This document shows positions 1-6,975 of a stretch of 25,033 nucleotides of DNA, piece after piece (position 1 is the first letter of the stretch; every line of letters begins with the position of its first letter). Source of the stretch: a virus; IMG/VR virus record IMGVR_UViG_3300042197_002432, positions 1 through 25,033 of that record, one strand, 5' to 3'. Below the pieces are notes generated by a model that saw only the letters and a program-made list of their open reading frames with translations, ran no database searches and was not told where the DNA came from. A program made the position numbers and the translations under genes.

Positions 1-492
1 ATCAATATATAGGCTAATAGAGTTTACAGAATATACTCCTACAATATGCATAGCCTTCTTGCTATATGTTAATGCCCACCGAATTTGTTCTGTAGCAGAA
101 ACCTTAAATACAATATCGCCTTTTTCCCAATATAATCCAATACCATCTGTTGTATCTGCAAATAAAGTTGTGACATTTGTTGATTGAATAGATGGGCTAA
201 TCCATAACTCTAATGTAAAGTCATTATCTGAAGAGTATTTATTGCCGAGCCCGTTTGAAACAGATGAGCCATAAAAGTCTTTTGATGTTGGTACTGTTAT
301 ATAAGCGGTATTGGTTATCTTGGTTCCTGATCCGCCGCCTGGAATAATTGGTAGCATATTCGCTGCAGGAGCTCCTACATATGTAGCATTATTTCCGCAC
401 CCAGATATATCTGTTGCTGTTGCACCAACAGACTCATCCAGGGGCCAAAAGCCCACTGGATAGTCCTTTATTACTTTTAGTTGGTAAGACAC
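1..492 (-). CDS. LamG/concanavalin A-like tail protein, C-terminus outside window
   Basis: The frame is open from a GTG at 490-492 to the window edge (164 residues seen). The N-terminus reads VSYQLKVIKDYPVGFWPLDE, the typical opening of phage minor tail proteins with a LamG/concanavalin A-like lectin fold. Further on, the pattern DFTLELWISP, GIGLYWEKG and ISLYID matches the beta-strands of that fold. The likely role is carbohydrate binding at the virion tip, as a minor tail or receptor-binding protein. GTG is chosen because a TAA lies two codons upstream in frame and the N-terminus aligns with the family. A later GTG at residue 13 has an AAGGA before it but would cut into the conserved region. 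The gene lies 18 bp after the preceding stop, with a TATAAT box 6 nt before the GTG. Its length and C-terminal domains are unknown. Confidence 0.8.
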   Translation of the reverse strand, partial: MSYQLKVIKDYPVGFWPLDESVGATATDISGCGNNATYVGAPAANMLPIIPGGGSGTKITNTAYITVPTSKDFYGSSVSNGLGNKYSSDNDFTLELWISPSIQSTNVTTLFADTTDGIGLYWEKGDIVFKVSATEQIRWALTYSKKAMHIVGVYSVNSISLYID

Positions 493-498
493 CCTTTA

Positions 499-504
499 AT
501 TATA
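499..504 (-). promoter_or_regulatory. TATAAT box 6 nt before GTG start, possible leaderless promoter
   Basis: A perfect TATAAT reads on the minus strand and is followed by exactly six bases (TAAAGG) and then the GTG of the LamG gene. Transcription would begin at or next to the start codon. TAAAGG itself touches the GTG, too close for normal ribosome-binding spacing. I see no convincing -35 hexamer at 16-18 bp. Low to moderate confidence alone; the same spacing recurs at three other starts in the window. Confidence 0.45.
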
Positions 505-510
505 CACCAA

Positions 511-810
511 TTAGGCTTGTGGTTCTTGTTTCTTGATTGCAGAAGCCAGAAGCGCAACTACCGTATCTGCGGTTTGGCGGGCATCAATAGCTCTTACAAG
601 CTCGCCGCATCCAAATCGGATATCGTTAAGATTTGCTGGTCTAGCCAACTCGATCTTTGTTGAAACATCTGTGAGGGCTCTAAAAGAACCATCTGTATTT
701 TTTACTACAAAGAACACAGTCTCTGCTTTAATAATATTATCTTCTGATACGGTATCTTCTACCAAATCTTCAGATTCAACTACTTCTTGATTTTCCATAT
801 TTTCTGTCAT
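511..810 (-). CDS. Small acidic protein of unknown function
   Basis: The protein has 99 residues. About 30 residues at the N-terminus are very acidic and low-complexity (MTENMENQEVVESEDLVEDT). A compact domain follows with VFFVVKNTDGSFRALTDVST and then RPANLNDIRFGCGELVRAID. The second part looks like small conserved proteins encoded next to tail genes in actinophages and cyanophages, but I know no function. The start at 810 is chosen over an in-frame ATG at 828 because AAGGAG lies 5 nt upstream of 810. It follows the AhpD-like gene by one base and is probably the last gene of that transcript before the LamG gene. Confidence 0.8.
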   Translation of the reverse strand: MTENMENQEVVESEDLVEDTVSEDNIIKAETVFFVVKNTDGSFRALTDVSTKIELARPANLNDIRFGCGELVRAIDARQTADTVVALLASAIKKQEPQA

Positions 811-811
811 T

Positions 812-1333
812 TTATCTCCTTCTATCATATCCGTGGCGGTTGATCATTTCCGCCGCTGGTTTCCATGTTTCTGCATTTGCATTTAAGCCATGCCCAAAAA
901 CAATTCTATTGTAATAATTAAATGCAGCGCATACTGCTACTGCATCCTTAAGCTCTTCTTCTGAAACTCCAGAATTAATAGCATCCGTAAAATCTGATTC
1001 TGTTATTTCTGATGGAGATAGCGTTAACTTTTTAACATATGCCATCAATGCAGCAAGCTTTGCATCGCCTGTCTCACCAGATAGTACCAAGTCCATATCG
1101 TTTTCTGAATAACCTAAAGATAATGCGAACTCTCTATGTGAACCCCAACAATACTCGCAGCTGTTAAGCTTAGATACATAAGATGCCAGAACTTCTCTAA
1201 TAACGGGGTCTAAAGATGAAGGCTCTCTTAATACCTCTTCTGCCAATGTAAGTGATGGCATATACTTTTTAGGATTTTCTTGAAAAATATTTACTATGCT
1301 TGTTGCGCTTTTAAGCGATGAAAAAAATGACAT
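812..1333 (-). CDS. AhpD/carboxymuconolactone decarboxylase-like CxxC protein
   Basis: The protein has 173 residues and is all-helical in pattern. It carries the AhpD-family redox motif as NSCEYCWGSH (Cys59, Cys62, His66). The usual Glu three residues before the first Cys is Leu here, as in some peroxidase-related members. The C-terminal CAAFNYYNRIVFGHGLN also matches this peroxidase-related group. Family members use the Cys pair for alkylhydroperoxide or disulfide chemistry. The ATG overlaps the upstream stop (TAATG), so it is probably translationally coupled to the membrane-protein gene and belongs to the halogenase transcript. A role in removing peroxide released by uncoupled flavin halogenases is inference; catalytic activity is not shown. 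Confidence 0.85.
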   Translation of the reverse strand: MSFFSSLKSATSIVNIFQENPKKYMPSLTLAEEVLREPSSLDPVIREVLASYVSKLNSCEYCWGSHREFALSLGYSENDMDLVLSGETGDAKLAALMAYVKKLTLSPSEITESDFTDAINSGVSEEELKDAVAVCAAFNYYNRIVFGHGLNANAETWKPAAEMINRHGYDRRR

Positions 1334-1626
1334 TATAGAATTACCCCAAAGTGTTTAAGTATTGAGGCGAATGCCAAAATACACCATGCTATATTAAACC
1401 AAATAATTGTTGGTAAAGTCTTAATGGTGGAAGTAAGTATAAGGGCAAGGCTTGAGCCTAATGCAAAAATATACAGCCACCACCACTGTTTACCAAACAA
1501 TAGTCCTGGGATAATTATAACAAGCTTTGTGCAGAAAGACAAGGCCTCCACAGCATTGACACGATTCCAGTAAGACTTTTGAAAAAATCTTTTAGAAACG
1601 GATTTAAAATCATTAATTTTTAACAC
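1333..1626 (-). CDS. Small integral membrane protein, unknown function
   Basis: The protein has 97 residues with a basic N-terminal stretch and about three hydrophobic segments at roughly residues 29-43, 46-66 and 71-95. The middle contains a GKQWWWLY motif. I recognise no family. The start is GTG, overlapping the end of the second halogenase gene by 14 bp; no in-frame ATG offers an alternative near the N-terminus. A GGA about 8 nt upstream is only a weak ribosome site, so coupling to the upstream gene is likely. Its stop overlaps the start of the AhpD-like gene. The position suggests a membrane anchor, transporter or superinfection-exclusion function, none of which the sequence supports specifically. 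Confidence 0.7.
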   Translation of the reverse strand: MLKINDFKSVSKRFFQKSYWNRVNAVEALSFCTKLVIIIPGLLFGKQWWWLYIFALGSSLALILTSTIKTLPTIIWFNIAWCILAFASILKHFGVIL

Positions 1627-3142
1627 TTACTGATCCGATCAGATTTAAAACCTCTTCCCATGTGGTAGAGGATTGAGCTGCCAAATTCTGTCTAATTTTA
1701 AACAGTTCGTAGTTCATATTTTCTGCTTCAGAATATGAATTTTTGAATTCTTCTATATATGGCCTGGTGTTAAGTATACCATTACCTTGCAGAACAAACA
1801 AGTAGTTTTCCAAGGCAAACATATTAGTGTTATCAAAATCACTGTATTCCAGCATATTGTTTTTAGACTTATTTAGTATAGTTTTTACAAAGTCTGGGGT
1901 ACTGTTATTAGTAGTAAAATTTTTCCAGAAATCTGTGTCTTCCCTATTTGTTACATAATGAAGATATATAAAATTCAATATTTCTTCCTGATCCATCCTG
2001 TATCTATGGTTAAACATTTCTTTATCGGATTCAGAATAATTCAATAAATCATCTAAGTCTGCTGGTAGCCTTTTAAGGCTATGAAGGTTAGATAAAATTG
2101 CTGTGGCTTCCATTGGCTCTATAAAGCCAGCCGATAAACCCATTGCAATACAATTTTTTATCCATACGTTTTTATACATTCCAGGATTAAACTCGAAGAA
2201 AAGACCTGGCTTTGGAGGCTCAACGCTGAATCCAAAATACTCCTCTACTTCTTTCTTAGCTTCATCTACTGTTATATAAGAAGAATCGAATACGTATCCG
2301 CATCCATATCTGTGTTGTAATGGGGTTATCCACATCCAACCATACTTCATAGCAACAGCATTTGTACTTGATACCACCCCTTTGCCAATCTGATCGTGAG
2401 ACAAGAAAAATGGAAATGCTTTATCCGCTGGTAAATTCTCTGAGTAGCTTTTCCATTCTGAATTATAATGGTTTCCAATAACTAGTCTTTTAAATCCACT
2501 ACAGTCAAACAGAAAATCTACATCTATTGCATTCTCTTTACAATTTATCTTTATAATAGAGCCATCGCTGTTCTCTTCAAATGACACGACTTCGTCATTT
2601 ATATAGGAGACGCCCCTATCTTCTACAGCTACTTTTTTAAAATATCCTGCTGCCAATTTAGCATCAAAATTCAAAGAGAAGTGGCCTAGTCTAGTAGTAT
2701 TTTTTGAAAATGGAAATCTTTCATTTTCTGCTAAATTTGAGTTTAAATCAAATTCTGCCTGCTTATTTCCTTTTGCAATAGAGTAGACCATGGCCCTTGA
2801 GTTGTATTGATTGATTGGATCAATAAAAGAGTTTAATTCTGATATTGCTAAATCATCATCGCCTGAAAAAGAATTATAATAGTGTCCACCATCTTTATCC
2901 CAGTTAGTAAATTTTGCAGCAACCTTGATTGTTGCTCCGCAATTATTAATGATCTCATAAAATGGAATCTTTACAATATCTAGAAAATCTATGAACATTG
3001 GAGTAGTGCTTTCTCCAGCCCCCAGTATACCTATCTCCTCACTTGCAATTACTGTTACGTTAGATTCTGGGTACAAATGCTTTGCATATATAGAAGTCAT
3101 CCATCCTGCTGCGCCACCACCAATAATTACAATATTACTCAT
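1613..3142 (-). CDS. Flavin-dependent (tryptophan-type) halogenase 2, divergent
   Basis: The protein has 509 residues, near the family norm. The N-terminal FAD-binding motif is IVIIGGGAAGWM, followed by GAGESTTP. The catalytic lysine region is GATIKVAAKFTNW, with Lys73 at the place of Lys79 in PrnA/RebH. The glutamate region is AGFIEPMEATAI, with Glu345 aligning with Glu346 of PrnA but Ala replacing the Ser that follows it. The fingerprint WxWxIP appears as WMWITP (269-274), with Thr for Ile. The family oxidises halide with FADH2 and O2 and passes hypohalous acid to Lys. The start at 3142 is chosen over 3181 because the glycine-rich loop begins there and AGGA lies 6 nt upstream. It overlaps the DUF6065-like gene by 8 bp. 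No flavin reductase is encoded in the window. Substrate unknown. Confidence 0.92.
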   Translation of the reverse strand: MSNIVIIGGGAAGWMTSIYAKHLYPESNVTVIASEEIGILGAGESTTPMFIDFLDIVKIPFYEIINNCGATIKVAAKFTNWDKDGGHYYNSFSGDDDLAISELNSFIDPINQYNSRAMVYSIAKGNKQAEFDLNSNLAENERFPFSKNTTRLGHFSLNFDAKLAAGYFKKVAVEDRGVSYINDEVVSFEENSDGSIIKINCKENAIDVDFLFDCSGFKRLVIGNHYNSEWKSYSENLPADKAFPFFLSHDQIGKGVVSSTNAVAMKYGWMWITPLQHRYGCGYVFDSSYITVDEAKKEVEEYFGFSVEPPKPGLFFEFNPGMYKNVWIKNCIAMGLSAGFIEPMEATAILSNLHSLKRLPADLDDLLNYSESDKEMFNHRYRMDQEEILNFIYLHYVTNREDTDFWKNFTTNNSTPDFVKTILNKSKNNMLEYSDFDNTNMFALENYLFVLQGNGILNTRPYIEEFKNSYSEAENMNYELFKIRQNLAAQSSTTWEEVLNLIGSVSVKN

Positions 3143-3821
3143 AAGACTTCCTATGCCATTTAAAATCTTTGTACCACCCATAAGCTTTTCTCATTGCATT
3201 AAACTCATTAGACTCTGCAACTTCAACTATAGAACTATCTTTGACTGATTGCCAATCTTCTCTTTTATATGGGAGTATTTGATAAATTGGAGTTCCTGCT
3301 GGAATGATTCCTTCAAATCCAGACTTTAAGAAAAATGGAAGATTGCCTCTTGCCATAGTCATATCTGCATCAACAACACCAGAAAGAGTTGTAAATGGCA
3401 GATCAAATCTATTGAATGGGTGGGAAATCAAAACACTATACCCTTTTGGAACTTGTATATTAAATATAGATTTCCAAGCGTAGTGGTCTTCGTCATGTCC
3501 TGCTGGAGTAGGCAATGTCTTATTTAATCTAGGCCTTTTTTCTATTGGATCTGGCGAAACCCTCCACTGTAATCTTGGACCTAGCTCTGTTTGTTCAACA
3601 ATTACATCTGTCCAAAGCAATGCTGTGTAACCAGAAGTCATTGCATCTAAAAATGGCATACACATCTTAATGCCATGATTTCCAGCTCCGTTATTAATCT
3701 TTAGATTACCGCCTATAAACCTTTCAGATTCTCTATACCATTCTGGAATATGTTTTTTAGATGGTTCTGGAGTTTCTATTAATTTGTTTCCCTGGGAAGC
3801 AAACTTTATTTGTTTTTTCAT
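3135..3821 (-). CDS. DUF6065-like protein encoded between two halogenases
   Basis: The protein has 228 residues with no signal peptide or membrane segment. Visible motifs are HIPEWYRE near residue 24, then IKMCMPFLDAMTSGYTALLW (about 51-70), SHPFNRFDLPFTTLSGVVDA in the middle and PAGTPIYQILPYKREDW near residue 175. From memory this pattern belongs to a family annotated DUF6065, seen in phages and bacteria, sometimes beside halogenase-like genes; I could not search to confirm. No function is known to me. The ATG overlaps the stop of halogenase 1 (TAATG) and its end overlaps the start of halogenase 2, so the three should be made together. A substrate-presenting or accessory role for the halogenases is inference. 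Confidence 0.8.
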   Translation of the reverse strand: MKKQIKFASQGNKLIETPEPSKKHIPEWYRESERFIGGNLKINNGAGNHGIKMCMPFLDAMTSGYTALLWTDVIVEQTELGPRLQWRVSPDPIEKRPRLNKTLPTPAGHDEDHYAWKSIFNIQVPKGYSVLISHPFNRFDLPFTTLSGVVDADMTMARGNLPFFLKSGFEGIIPAGTPIYQILPYKREDWQSVKDSSIVEVAESNEFNAMRKAYGWYKDFKWHRKSYE

Positions 3822-5446
3822 TATTTATCCTTGTATAAAGTATTTGAAAGATGCTCATAAACAGTTGGGAGATCTTTTGCCAAAGAAGCCCATCTTTCTT
3901 TATTGGTATTCCATATTTGAGAAAAGTACTCGATTTTTGATTTAACATCATAACCTAAAGAAATCTGATTTGTATAAATTTCTGTTGCAGAAATTATTGG
4001 ATAATTTAGTCCAGTAGCTACGCAGCTTAAGCCAGATGCTGGGCCACCATATTCATTTCTAGATCCCCATTTAAATAAATAAAATTTTCTTGCTATTAAA
4101 TCAATTGGTGTAGATGCAATGCTGTAGCCTGAATTAATAATATCTGGATAATAGCTTCTGCCAGTAGCATTTTTCCAATATTTCGTATCTTCTCTAATTG
4201 ATAATGCGTAGTGTAATGTGACAAAATCTGCGAATAGATTGAACTGTTCAAATGTTACAGTATTATATGCGTCTCTATCCCATTGAGAAATCTTTTCTCT
4301 TTCTAGAGTAGAGCACAAGTATTCTAAAAACTTGTGAACTGTAAACAATCCATTACTCTCAAGTGGCTCAATAAATCCTGCTGCAAGGCCTAGTGCGACT
4401 ACATTTTTAACCCAAGTTCTTTTATGTATTCCAACTTTGAATTTAACATCTTTAAATTTTAAATTTTCTACATCTCTTTCTGCGTCATATGCAGTGACAT
4501 AATCAGTTTTTAAATATTCTTTAAATTGCTTAAGCGCATCTTCTGGAGAAATAAATTTATCGCTATAAACATATCCCGTACCGATTCTTTGCCATGAAGG
4601 GATATTCCACACCCAACCATTTTCTATTGCTGTGCATGTTGTGAAAGGCTCCATCTGTTTATTTTTATCAGTGTATTGTATTTGTGTAGCCCATGCTCTA
4701 TTATTTGGAATTCTATCAGAATAGTCTATCCATTCTTCATTTAAAGCTTTTCCAATAAGAATAGAATGGAATCCAGTACAATCTATAAATAAGTCTGAAT
4801 ATATTTTTTCATCGTTATCTAAAACAAGGTAGTCGATTCCGATATCAGAAACAGACCAGTCTTTTACTGTGTTAGTTTTTAAAATAACACCTTTTGGCAA
4901 ACAGAAATTATTTTTTAACCACGCTCCAAACATATTAGCATCAAAATGCAGGGCTGATCCTACAGATGAATCAAATAATATTGTTCCGTCTTCGTCCTTA
5001 AATTTATCTATAAATTTATTTTCTGGAAGAAGGTGTGATACTGGATAAAATGTATCTGTATAATCTTCTACTTTAGTATCTGGATAAAACATTTTTTTAA
5101 TATACCAATCTTCTGTTTCTCCCATTCCACGAATAGAATCAACTATTGGTCTTGTAAATGGATAGTGAAATGATCCACTTCCTTTTTCATAAAAATCTCT
5201 AAACTTAATGCTTAACTTATAGATAGCATCACACTCTGACATAAAATCTTCTTTAGCAAGTCCTATTAATCTAAGCCAATCATTCATAAATCCAAGGGTG
5301 CTCTCGCCAACACCAACTGTAGGAGTGTCTGGACTTTCAATAACAACTACTTCTTTTTCTGGAAACACAGACTTCATTGTTGCTGCAACCATCCAGCCAG
5401 CAGAACCTCCGCCAACAATTGCAATTTTATTTACTTTAAGATTCAT
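3821..5446 (-). CDS. Flavin-dependent (tryptophan-type) halogenase 1, VirX1-like
   Basis: The protein has 541 residues and all family signatures are intact. These are an FAD loop IAIVGGGSAGWM (residues 8-19), GVGESTLGFMNDWLRLIG, the catalytic region CDAIYKLSIKF with Lys77, the fingerprint WVWNIP (278-283), and AGFIEPLESNGLF with Glu363-Ser364 at the places of PrnA Glu346-Ser347. The stretch YEKGSGSFHYPF after the lysine recalls cyanophage halogenases such as VirX1, which acts on free small molecules and prefers iodide. It should halogenate an aromatic or heteroaromatic substrate using FADH2, O2 and halide. The start is an ATG overlapping the upstream TGA (ATGA), with AAGGA about 10 nt before it. 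No flavin reductase lies nearby, so the host presumably supplies reduced flavin. The substrate cannot be read from the sequence. Confidence 0.95.
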   Translation of the reverse strand: MNLKVNKIAIVGGGSAGWMVAATMKSVFPEKEVVVIESPDTPTVGVGESTLGFMNDWLRLIGLAKEDFMSECDAIYKLSIKFRDFYEKGSGSFHYPFTRPIVDSIRGMGETEDWYIKKMFYPDTKVEDYTDTFYPVSHLLPENKFIDKFKDEDGTILFDSSVGSALHFDANMFGAWLKNNFCLPKGVILKTNTVKDWSVSDIGIDYLVLDNDEKIYSDLFIDCTGFHSILIGKALNEEWIDYSDRIPNNRAWATQIQYTDKNKQMEPFTTCTAIENGWVWNIPSWQRIGTGYVYSDKFISPEDALKQFKEYLKTDYVTAYDAERDVENLKFKDVKFKVGIHKRTWVKNVVALGLAAGFIEPLESNGLFTVHKFLEYLCSTLEREKISQWDRDAYNTVTFEQFNLFADFVTLHYALSIREDTKYWKNATGRSYYPDIINSGYSIASTPIDLIARKFYLFKWGSRNEYGGPASGLSCVATGLNYPIISATEIYTNQISLGYDVKSKIEYFSQIWNTNKERWASLAKDLPTVYEHLSNTLYKDK

Positions 5447-6144
5447 ATTCTGGATTTCCTTATTTCTTTCATTACTATTTTGTTGATTCTATTTGAATCA
5501 AATTTTTTATACAAATTACTTAACGAAGTATTTTTTTTATATCTTTTTATTTCAAGGGAGCTTTTTACTACATCTCTTAGTGTATCTGTAAAATAAAATT
5601 CTATAAAATTAATCTTTTTATCAGTATTAAATTTTATATAAAATAAATCTTCATTTTCATTTATTTTAAATCTAATATTATCGTATATTGCATAAGAGGG
5701 AACAACTGGCCTAAACCATTTAGATATATTAAATTGTCCTGGAATAAAGTGTGCATTACTTATTTTATTTTTATTAAAGAAAGGATCTATAACATCTATT
5801 GAAATATCATCTTCTGAAAATAAAGATAAAGGCACTAGATAATCCATAATCAAGTTATTTTCTGAATATTCTCTTACAGATATATAGTCTTCTAAATTTG
5901 CTGCATTCCAACCTATTGTTTTATCTTTATTAAAAGACAAGTCTAGCGTCATTGGATTTTTAAAAGAAAATGTATTTTTAAGTAAATTTTTTACAGCTGG
6001 GCATCCAATCCAATTAACATCATCTCTAATTGGCTTTCCAATATTTTTACTATAATCTAATAATATATTGCTTGGCTCAAAACTCATTGACGGGTTAAGC
6101 TCATTTGTAAAGATATTATATTTAGACCAATATACGTTTATCAT
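5443..6144 (-). CDS. Unknown protein, first gene of the halogenase transcript
   Basis: The protein has 233 residues. It contains WIGCPAVKNLLKNTFSFKNP near residue 45, then NAHFIPGQFNISKWFRP and a hydrophobic/charged C-terminal half ending in basic residues. I recognise no named domain; the FxPGxFxxxxWxRP pattern recalls uncharacterised marine phage proteins. The start is set at the ATG at 6144 (MINVYWSKYN), not the TTG at 6180, because a promoter with TTGACT and TATCAT places the -10 box exactly 6 nt before this ATG and the TTG has no ribosome site. The DNA is strikingly AT-rich (hand count 34 G+C in 180 bases at 5521-5700). The stop overlaps the halogenase 1 start. A function tied to halogenation is inferred only from position. 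Confidence 0.75.
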   Translation of the reverse strand: MINVYWSKYNIFTNELNPSMSFEPSNILLDYSKNIGKPIRDDVNWIGCPAVKNLLKNTFSFKNPMTLDLSFNKDKTIGWNAANLEDYISVREYSENNLIMDYLVPLSLFSEDDISIDVIDPFFNKNKISNAHFIPGQFNISKWFRPVVPSYAIYDNIRFKINENEDLFYIKFNTDKKINFIEFYFTDTLRDVVKSSLEIKRYKKNTSLSNLYKKFDSNRINKIVMKEIRKSRI

Positions 6145-6150
6145 AAATAT

Positions 6151-6180
6151 ATGATACCATTTAAGATATCGATAAGTCAA
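6151..6180 (-). promoter_or_regulatory. Promoter of the halogenase cassette, probably leaderless
   Basis: The minus strand reads TTGACT (6175-6180), an 18-bp spacer and TATCAT (6151-6156). Each hexamer matches the sigma70-type consensus at 5 of 6 positions. Six bases follow and then the ATG at 6144, so transcripts would start at or beside the start codon. No Shine-Dalgarno sequence precedes that ATG. The -35 box overlaps the TGA stop of the upstream gene. The GG directly before TATCAT is shared with most other -10 boxes here. Confidence 0.6.
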
Positions 6181-6518
6181 TGACTATGGGAGTGTCCCCA
6201 CTCAAATTTATTAACGCCTGGACCTTCATTAGCATTGCCAATAAATCTAAGTGTATTCTTAATAACATCCTCCATATTCTTATATGTAATTTCTATCATC
6301 TTTGAAATTACTGGAAGTGTTAAATTATTAAATTCTTCTCTTATAACAATACTAGAGTTTTCAAATAAATCTATGTTATTTTCAGAAAAAATATTAATTA
6401 CATCTTTATATGTAATTAAATTTTCATTATTTTGCCATGACTCCAAATAAAGAAAAAGAGCAGAATCTTTTGCAAGTGCCACCAGCCTAGGAGCCAATAT
6501 ATTATTATTGACTGTCAC
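6177..6518 (-). CDS. Unknown helical protein with His-rich tail
   Basis: The protein has 113 residues and a largely helical pattern with no membrane segment. It ends in EWGHSHSH, a short His-rich tail that could bind metal. I recognise no family. The start is a GTG that overlaps the upstream TGA (GTGA) without a clear ribosome site, so it is probably coupled to translation of the Tfa-like gene. Its last bases contain the -35 element of the halogenase promoter. It may belong with the tail-fibre genes rather than with the halogenases. Confidence 0.65.
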   Translation of the reverse strand: MTVNNNILAPRLVALAKDSALFLYLESWQNNENLITYKDVINIFSENNIDLFENSSIVIREEFNNLTLPVISKMIEITYKNMEDVIKNTLRFIGNANEGPGVNKFEWGHSHSH

Positions 6519-6931
6519 GATTTTTTAAGAGATGGCAGTCCTTCTGCTGGAACAGGCTGTCCTAGCAATTTATCAATCACATCTTCAGGTGGTAATTTTA
6601 CTAAAAGTAATTCTATTTCATCTTCTGAAAGTCCAAGTTTTACCAAAATTTTTTCTCTATCAGAAATAACTTCTTTTAATTCAGACTTTAACCTATTAAC
6701 ATCTTCTTCTGAAATTCTTTTAACTTCTGGCTCGGTTTCTACATCTTGAACTTTCCAGGAGTTGCTTTCTTTATCTAAATAACAAATATGTGTCTCAGGA
6801 TTAAAATTTGGTGGAGCTACATCAGTTGAATATGCAGGCATTAAAAAAACACCTGGCTCTAAAGGAGATTCATCTACACTAGACTCTCCAACAAATTCCA
6901 TAGTAATAGGGTTGTATGTATAAGCAATCAT
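6515..6931 (-). CDS. Tail fibre assembly (Tfa-like) protein
   Basis: The protein has 138 residues. The N-terminal half, AYTYNPITMEFVGESSVDES followed by PLEPGVFLMPAYSTDVAPP, is the recurrent opening of Tfa-type fibre assembly proteins, which chaperone or cap fibre tips. A TWK-like segment is represented by SNSWKVQDVE near residue 57. The C-terminal half is helical and charged, with possible coiled coil at about 75-110. It lies directly after the tail-collar gene, the usual neighbour of such chaperones. Its start is an ATG after an AT-rich gap with only a weak AAAGA upstream. It could alternatively be a small virion component. Confidence 0.75.
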   Translation of the reverse strand: MIAYTYNPITMEFVGESSVDESPLEPGVFLMPAYSTDVAPPNFNPETHICYLDKESNSWKVQDVETEPEVKRISEEDVNRLKSELKEVISDREKILVKLGLSEDEIELLLVKLPPEDVIDKLLGQPVPAEGLPSLKKS

Positions 6932-6951
6932 TATTTATCTTTTCTAATTAA

Positions 6952-6975
6952 ATTAAGTTTAAATTAAAACTTAAT
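6952..6975 (-). terminator. AT-rich hairpin at the end of the collar gene
   Basis: A perfect 9-bp inverted repeat (ATTAAGTTT / AAACTTAAT) encloses a 6-nt loop and overlaps the stop codon of the collar gene. Each arm has only one G or C, and the bases after it are TTAATTAG rather than a clean U-run. It could slow or partly terminate transcription, or protect the 3' end of the giant-fibre/collar mRNA. Weak evidence for true termination. Confidence 0.3.

Noticed and set aside
811-828. Upstream ATG at 828 as start of the 99-residue protein
   Set aside because: AAGGAG lies 5 nt before the ATG at 810, inside the extended version, so the shorter form is preferred.
3143-3181. Upstream ATG at 3181 as start of halogenase 2
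   Set aside because: The extra 13 residues precede the FAD loop without homology, and the ATG at 3142 has a well-placed AGGA and fits the family's N-terminus.
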